Assembly (NCBI RefSeq): GCF_021869535.1
Contig: NW_026262701.1
Location: 44,023,278 to 44,087,277 of the forward strand
Length of the DNA stretch: 64,000 nt
Origin: Mytilus californianus
Lineage: Eukaryota; Mollusca; Bivalvia; Mytilida; Mytilidae
Direction: 5' to 3'
Positions 57,716 through 64,000 of this stretch are shown piece after piece. How positions within the stretch are numbered: the stretch's first letter is position 1; every line of letters begins with the position of its first letter. The notes under the pieces are model-generated. The model saw nothing but the letters and a program-made list of their open reading frames with translations, searched no databases and was not told where the DNA came from. A program made the position numbers and the translations under genes.

Positions 57716-58439
57716 GCAACTTGACTCGAAAACTTAAAAGTGTAAAACTTCAAAGCATATCCCGCTATGTATAACTAGCATATTCTTTGAATTTTTCACT
57801 GAAATACTCTTTCTTGAATTATGACAAATTGATTTTTTTACTGATATTGACTATAATTGATGTGTTCAACTAAGAATAAGCAAGAGCAAGTATGTCTACT
57901 AGCATTTGTTATTCTATGGCTTGCATTTCCTATCATGATTTTTTTTAATATATGGTTGCTCCTCACAAGAAAGCTATTAAACCAAAGTTCCAAGTGATGG
58001 AGTTAAAATCATCCCTTCGTAAATTTTACGGACTGTATCGCGAGTTGTTTGACCGACATGGAACATGTAGAATATCTGATGTCGTAATATGGATGACTAT
58101 GGGTATGCTGAAATTGTCGTAATCACAATCCCGTCTACTATTTCCACGAGTGTGACCTGCCCAATTAGACTTATAAACGGGTTTGTACTTACATGAGCAA
58201 CACGACGGATACCACATAAGAAGGGTAATCTGCTTGCTCTTCCAGACCACCTTAGATCACCCTGATAATTTGTTGTTCATGTTGCAAATTCATTAGTTTT
58301 CTATGTTGTGTCTTGTATATAGTTGTTTCTTTTTAGGTCTTCTTTGTTGCTATTGCGTTGTCAGTTTATTTTCGACATATGAGTGTGAAGGTCCCTTTTT
58401 TATCTTAAGTCTCTCTTAAAGCAGATGCGGTAATTTAGG

Positions 58440-58475
58440 CAGCTGTCAAACTTCAATATAAAGCTGTTTCAAGAC
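58440..58475. other. Empty site for the truncated retroelement, unit 4
   Basis: GTCAAACTTCAATATA runs directly into AAGCTGTTTCAAGACAATT. In units 1-3 these two flanks are separated by the 1.12-kb retroelement. Confidence 0.8.
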
Positions 58476-59455
58476 AATTAATACTTTCTGTTTAAATTGA
58501 TGAAAATTTTCATTGACTTATATTCAATAAATTCATTTTTGTTTGTATATAAATATTGATCTTCCAAGAAATATTTGAATTTTAGAGTAATTTTATTTTT
58601 TAAGGATTTTTAAGAACTGCAATTTTCTGTGTATGTTTTTCTATTTACCCCTTAATTTACTTTTGGTATAAAATAAGCGTTTTCTGTTCTATAGGATTCA
58701 TAAAAGAAAAGAATATATAACATGTATAGTACAAGAACCAGAAAAAAAAACCATTTTTGATATTTTTTGGGAAAATTTAGGAATGTTTATTTCCAAGTCA
58801 GGAATATGGCAGATGTTCGTTTCTATGTATGTTGGCGTTTGTTTTTGTTACACTTCAGTGTTTCTTTTGTTCCGTTGTCTTCCTCTTATAGCTGATGTGT
58901 TTCCCTCGGTTTTAGTTTCGAACCCGTATTTGTTTTCTCCCAATCGATTAATGACTTGCGAATAGCGGTATACTAATGTTGCCGTTATTTATGTTCACCT
59001 TTGACCTTGATGTAACGGAAATTGCACCGTACATTTTATCGATGATTGAGCAAAAGATGAACTACTGATAATAATCTTTTGAATACTACATAGTATAGCG
59101 GTATGTTAGTTAGGTGCATTAAATTTGTTTGGAAAGAAGCTTTTTGTAAAACGTCACTAAAATAATGTGATGACTTTCAAAATCCTGTTTTACTTGGTTA
59201 TATAAATATATATACAAACATCAAACATCATGCTGAATGGGTTTCTCGGTTTAAAAAGGTGACATTGGAGATAAAGAAACTTTTATTTTGAGGTACTTAA
59301 AAATTGATTTGAATTTGAAGAAAAGAACAACAAAAATGTTCACACCTAGAAAATATTTGCAACATGCTTAAACTGGTTTCAGATTCTACAAGAGATACAA
59401 AAACTTTATCCACTTTGATTTACCATGTTTATTGTAATGTACTAGAAAATATTGA

Positions 59456-60090
59456 TTATATTTTAGTTCAAAAATATTCAATCAGTGATCACTATCCATT
59501 ATGTATCTCCCTTTACAAGGGATTACAAAAGAAAAGACAAGTTCATGATTATTAAACAACAGATCTACGAAGCATTTCAACGGGACTAATTTAATTCGCC
59601 ATTTGTTCCGGTTTCCCCATAAGAGAATTCTAGAAATTGATGATCCTGATGAAGCGCTACTTATCTTTATAAATATATTGACTCGAGCGTTGAATTATCA
59701 TGCGGCCCTTTTTTTAAAAGGCGAATTAAAACTGTACATCAAATGAATGGATAAGTGATCAACTTAAGGAGAAAATAAAACACGGCATGTTTAAAAAGAA
59801 ATTCTGGAGAAGCAAGGTTAAATATTTGATAGAAAATTCGAAATATATATTTATGTGATAGGACAAGAAAAGAGAAGTAGAAGTACATTATGGAAACATT
59901 TGCATACTGGCAGTGGTATCGAATATTATCATGAACATTACATTTTGGTTATTTGTTACAATAAACCAAGTACAGACCATATAGAATTGCCGATATACTC
60001 AATAACAAGTATACAAAGATCACTGAAAATATTGATCCTACTTCGGATTCTAACAACAGTTGTTCTGGAAAACTTGATACAAATGTAATT
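59456..60090 (+). pseudogene. Non-LTR (LINE) endonuclease end and linker remnant
   Basis: The frame at 59458 reads KYSISDHYPLCISL, resembling the SDHxP motif at the end of an apurinic-type endonuclease. After frame breaks, NILTRALNYHAALF and NGWISDQLKEKIKHGMFKKK resemble the linker before a LINE RT. 59855-60088 begins GQEKRSRSTLWKHLH, also typical of that linker. No RT palm follows. Confidence 0.5.
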
Positions 60091-60122
60091 ACATTTTATG
60101 CCATATACCATAACATATATTC

Positions 60123-60770
60123 CAGTAGTCAGCACTTCGGTGTTGACATGAATATCAATTATATCGTCATTTTAATAAATTTCCTGCAGACAAAACTTTA
60201 AATTTTTCAAAAAACTAAGGATTTCCTTATCCCAGGAATAGATTACCTTAGCCGTATTTGACACAACTTTTTGGAATTTTGGGTCCTAAATGCTCTTCAA
60301 CTTTGTACTTATTTGGCTTTATAACTATTTTGATCTGAGCGTCACTGATGAGTCTTATGTAGACAAAACGCGCGACTGGCGTATTAAATTATAATCCTGG
60401 TACCTTTGATAACTATTTACACCACTGGGTCGATGCCACTGCTGGTGGACGTTTCGTCCCCGAGGGTATCATCAGCCCAGTAGTCAGCATTTCGGTGTTG
60501 ACATGAATATCAATTATATGGTCATTTTAATAAATTTTCTGTTGTCAAAACTTTAAATTTTTCGAAAAACTAAGGATTTCCTTATCCCAGGAATAGATTA
60601 CTTTAGCCGTATTTGACACAACGTTCTGAAATTTTGGATCCTCAATGCTCTTCAACTTTGTACTTTTTTGGCTTTATAACTATTTTGATCTGAGCGTCAC
60701 TGATGAGTCTTATGTAGACGAAACGCGCGTCTGGCGTATTAAATTATAATCCTTGTACCTTTGATAACTA
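60123..60770 (+). repeat. Roughly 355-bp tandem repeat, nearly two copies
   Basis: CCAGTAGTCAGCA starts at 60123 and 60477. Each copy carries ACTAAGGATTTCCTTATCCC, GATCTGAGCGTCACTGATGA and TGGCGTATTAAATTATAATCC. The first ends in ACTGGGTCGATGCCACTGC ... GTCCCCGAGGGTATCATC, which links it to the second. Related to 22558-22740. Confidence 0.85.
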
Positions 60771-60940
60771 TCTACTATACCACAAATAACATATGAATTT
60801 CTACTCCGTCAGTTCATCGTACGTGATGAGTCTAAATCTACAGGTCATGGTAATATCAGTGCAACGTTTTATTTTATTTGAGTTCCATTATGTTAGATTT
60901 CAGATTTACCCATCATAAAATATGTTTACCAGTCCTTATT
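60771..60940. other. Short unassigned spacer
   Basis: Nothing recognised. Confidence 0.4.
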
Positions 60941-62209
60941 CAAACTGTCTAAGTTATACAATTTTTTAAGATTAAAGGTTAAATAAATAATGTATTTAAT
61001 TACAGATCTATTGTAATTTTCACCATTAATGTTTAATATCCTTAAGCGATACGCAAAGGCTTTTTGACAATTTTCTAAATAAATATCAGCTGCTGTATGT
61101 CATGCAGTCAGGCATTCAAACTAACCATTCCTTTTAATCTGCTACGACATCTTTTTAAGATAAATAGTTTAAAGAAATTGATGCAGGCGATTGAATAGGG
61201 GCGGTATTTCTTGATCTGTGTTGCGCCTTCGATCTTCTAAATGTGAACCGAATTTAAAAAGCAGAATTATAGAATGAAATTGTTGTTAATGTATATGTGT
61301 ACTGACATTTCATTGCTCTATAACTCACGAAACAGGTTTACTTTTTCTTTATTTAAAGAGAGGCGAAAAATACGAAAGGGACATTCAATCTCATGAGACG
61401 AAAATAAACTGACAACGCCATGGTTAAAAAATAAAAGACCAACAAATAGACAAAGACAGAGAACAGTTACAAAACACAACATAAAAAACTCAAGACTGAG
61501 CAACCCGAACCCCACCAAAACCTGGGGTGATCACAGGTGCTCCAAAATGGTAATCAATTTGTGTTAAAGTTTGAAATTGGGAATACTTGTGTAAAGCGTA
61601 AAAAGTCAAAAGTTTTAATACTCTTGCAAGTTGAAATGTAACACACACAGAAACGAACTATAATATAACAATGGCCATTTTCCTGACTTGGTACAGGACA
61701 TTTCAAGAAAAAAATGGTGGGTTGAACCTGGTTTTGTGGCTAGCCAAACCTCCCGCTTTTATGGCAATGTTAAATATAACATTAAAATGACAACATTACA
61801 TGACAGGACTACAATACAAATAAATGGGAGAACATATAGGACAGAGAAACATACGAATAATAGCTAACAAAAGGTACCAGGTTGAGGGGTAGAATCTATT
61901 TTCTTAATTAGATAAACCAGAACATTAAAATAAAATTTGTCTTGAATTAGGACTAATATCATTAAAATACTACTAATATCTTATGTTGTCAAGGAAAGGT
62001 CAAAGTAATTTTGAATGTACACGTCAGTTATCATGCAAAGAATTGGCGATAACGGCATTATTAAGTTATAAAACTAAGAGTCCAAAACATATAAAGAATA
62101 AACAAATTTCCAAAAATTTGGATAGTGTGTAAACCATCTACCAATTAACATCATCTTTGGATTTTAACAAAGAAATATGCTCAACTAAAACTTTCGAAAG
62201 TTTGATTTT
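60941..62209 (-). repeat. 1,269-bp tandem duplication, copy 1, containing retroelement tails
   Basis: CAAACTGTCTAAGTTATAC starts here and at 62210. The unit contains two mussel tail families: GACTGAGCAACCCGAACCCC/CCTGGGGTGATCACAGG at about 61494, and ATGGTGGGTTGAACCTGG/CAAATAAATGGGAGAACATA at about 61714. Copies are about 98% alike by eye. ORF 61318-61518 is incidental. Confidence 0.9.
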
Positions 62210-63478
62210 CAAACTGTCTAAGTTATACAATTTTTTAAGATTAAAGGTTAAATAAATAACGTAATTAATTACAGATCTATTGCAATTTTCACCATTAATG
62301 TTTAATATCCTTAAGCGATACGCAAAGGCTTTTTGACAATTTTCTAAATAAGTATCAGCTGCTGTAGGTCATGCAGTCAGGCATTCAAACTAGCCATTCC
62401 TTTTAATCTGCTACGACATCTTTTTAAGATAAATAATTTAAAGAAATTGATGCAGGCGATTGAATAGGGGCGGTATTTCTTGATCTGTGTTGCGCCTTCG
62501 ATCTTCTAAATGTGAACCGAATTTAGAAAGCAGAATTATAGAATGAAATTGTTGTTAATGTATATGTGTACTGACATTTCATTGCTCTACAACTCACGAA
62601 ACAGGTTTACTTTTTCTTTATTTAAAGAGAGGCGAAAAATACGAAAGGGACATTCAATCTCATGAGACGAAAATAAACTGACAACGCCATGGCTAAAAAA
62701 AGAAAAGACCAACAGATAGACAAAGACAGAGAACAGTTACAAAACACAACATAAAAAACTCAAGACTGAGCAACCCGAACCCCACCAAAACCTGGGGTGA
62801 TCACAGGTGCTCCAAAATGGTAATCAATTTGTGTTAAAGTTTGAAATTGGAAATACTTGTGTAAAGCGTAAAAAGTCAAAAGTTTTAATACTCTTGCAAG
62901 TTGAAATGTAACACACACAGAAACGAACTATAATATAACAATGGCCATTTTCCTGACTTGGTACAGGACATTTTAAGAAAAAAATGGTGGGTTGAACCTG
63001 GTTTTGTGGCTAACCAAACCTTCCGCTTTTATGGCAATGTTAAATATAACATTAAAATGACAACATTACATGACAGGACTACAATACAAATAAATGGGAG
63101 AACATATAGGACAGAGAAACATACGAATAATAGCTAACAAAAGGTACCAGGTTGAGGGATAGAATCTATTTTCTTAATTAGATAAACCAGAGCATTAAAA
63201 TAAAATGTGTCTTGAATTAGGACTAATATCATTAAAATACTAGTAATATCTTATGTTTTCAAGGAAAGGTCAAAGTAATTTTGAATGTACACGTCAGTTA
63301 TCATGCAAAGAATTGGCGATAACGGCATTATTAAGTTATAAAACTAAGAGTCCAAAACATATAAAGAATAAACAAATTTCCAAAAATTTGGATAGTTTGA
63401 TAAACCATCTACCAATTAACATCATCTTTGGATTTTAACAAAGAAATATGCTCAACTAAAACGTTCGAAAGTCTGATC
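62210..63478 (-). repeat. 1,269-bp tandem duplication, copy 2
   Basis: Homology ends after TTCGAAAGTCTGATC at about 63478, where unrelated sequence starts. See copy 1. Confidence 0.9.
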
Positions 63479-63539
63479 CATTTTTATCTTGCTAAACTAA
63501 GGCGTGCTCTTTCATGCGTGGGGGACAACAATGCATTAG

Positions 63540-63722
63540 TTTGTGATTAGGTTAGTAGAAAGTAAAATAACAAATAGAACCGAACTCAAAAGAAAGTTCA
63601 AATCAGAAAGTCCAAAATCAAAACTCAAACACATCAAACGAATGAAAACCAACTGTCATATTCCTGACTTGGTACAGGCATTTCCTTATGTAGAAAATGG
63701 TGGATTAAACCTAGTTTTATAC
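63540..63722 (-). repeat. Retroelement-tail repeat
   Basis: GAAAGTCCAAAATCAAAACTC ... CACATCAAACGAATG ... CCTGACTTGGTACAGGC ... AAATGGTGGATTAAACC is the reverse complement of 24957-25046 and related to 43930-43980. Confidence 0.65.
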
Positions 63723-64000
63723 CACTAGTGGTAGGTCTATGATATATGGTATGCAGTTGTATTATGGCTCTTTTCATTTTCATGGAGAATTGGCACACTC
63801 AGTTTACATATTTGAATATTTCCATTGTGATTTTACCATTTGCATTCAACTATCAAAATTACAAAAGCGAGACATATATCTGTGACAACAGTTTATTGAA
63901 TAGATTTATCACCTCGATAATTATATCTTTATGTCAATTTTTGACATTTTAATGTTTTCAAGTTACACATGTACAACCCAACAATACTGTGTATATTAGT
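63723..64000. other. Unassigned window end
   Basis: AT-rich, with a 68-codon ORF (63746-63952) lacking recognisable features. Confidence 0.35.

Larger units (their letters stand above)
36960..59455 (+). repeat. Tandem segmental array, four units of about 5.4 kb
   Basis: Approximate units: U1 36960-44340 (enlarged by a nested duplication), U2 44341-49750, U3 49751-55150, U4 55151-59455 (diverged). A single landmark, TTTGTCCCAG|TCTTGCATATG, recurs at 37234, 44659, 50051 and 55586. U2 and U3 look nearly identical; U1 is slightly and U4 clearly more diverged. All units are in the same orientation. U4 breaks off inside AGAAAATATTGA, where a LINE remnant follows. Confidence 0.95.

Overview
The window looks like nuclear DNA of a marine bivalve, most likely a mussel (Mytilus-like). 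It is AT-rich, has spliced exons with GT/AG borders, long introns and very short chance ORFs, and is packed with dispersed repeats that I recognise from memory as mussel-type. No bacterial operon, rRNA, tRNA gene or CRISPR array is visible. The species call is inference from remembered repeats and was not searched. | 1-11.2 kb: four consecutive minus-strand exons of a SAMHD1-like dNTP triphosphohydrolase. All three internal junctions keep the reading frame, and together the exons carry most of the HD catalytic core. The 3' exons lie beyond the left edge; the 5' exons lie beyond or upstream of the large element at 11-22 kb. | 11.2-22.0 kb: a 10.8-kb composite element. Its ends are long inverted repeats that contain about 360-bp tandem arrays. 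Inside lies a decayed minus-strand Ty3/Gypsy gag-pro-pol (gag, DTG protease, RT, RNase H, integrase, and a truncated PHD-like cysteine motif). No direct LTRs were found. This is the most unusual object in the window. | 22-31 kb: dispersed mussel repeats, a foldback with a helically phased GTCRAGA repeat (23.1-24.15 kb), and a 4.75-kb foldback element (25.3-30.1 kb) whose interior holds a duplicated 1.43-kb block with a conserved first-exon-like ORF. | 31.9-36.8 kb: broken DIRS-like gag/RT, a separate RNase H-end fragment of the same type, and a degenerate tRNA-derived SINE. | 37.0-59.5 kb: a tandem array of four units of about 5.4 kb. Each holds the same plus-strand exon-like segments; in the first of these the differences between copies fall mostly at third codon positions and one indel is in frame. 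Three units share a 1.1-kb retroelement insertion that the fourth lacks, which gives a relative history. Unit 1 also carries a nested 1,556-bp duplication. | 59.5-64 kb: a LINE endonuclease-linker remnant, a 355-bp tandem pair, a 1,269-bp tandem pair and further retroelement tails. | Overall, one host enzyme gene is clear. One tandemly duplicated, possibly exon-bearing locus is plausible, and nearly everything else is mobile or duplicated DNA.
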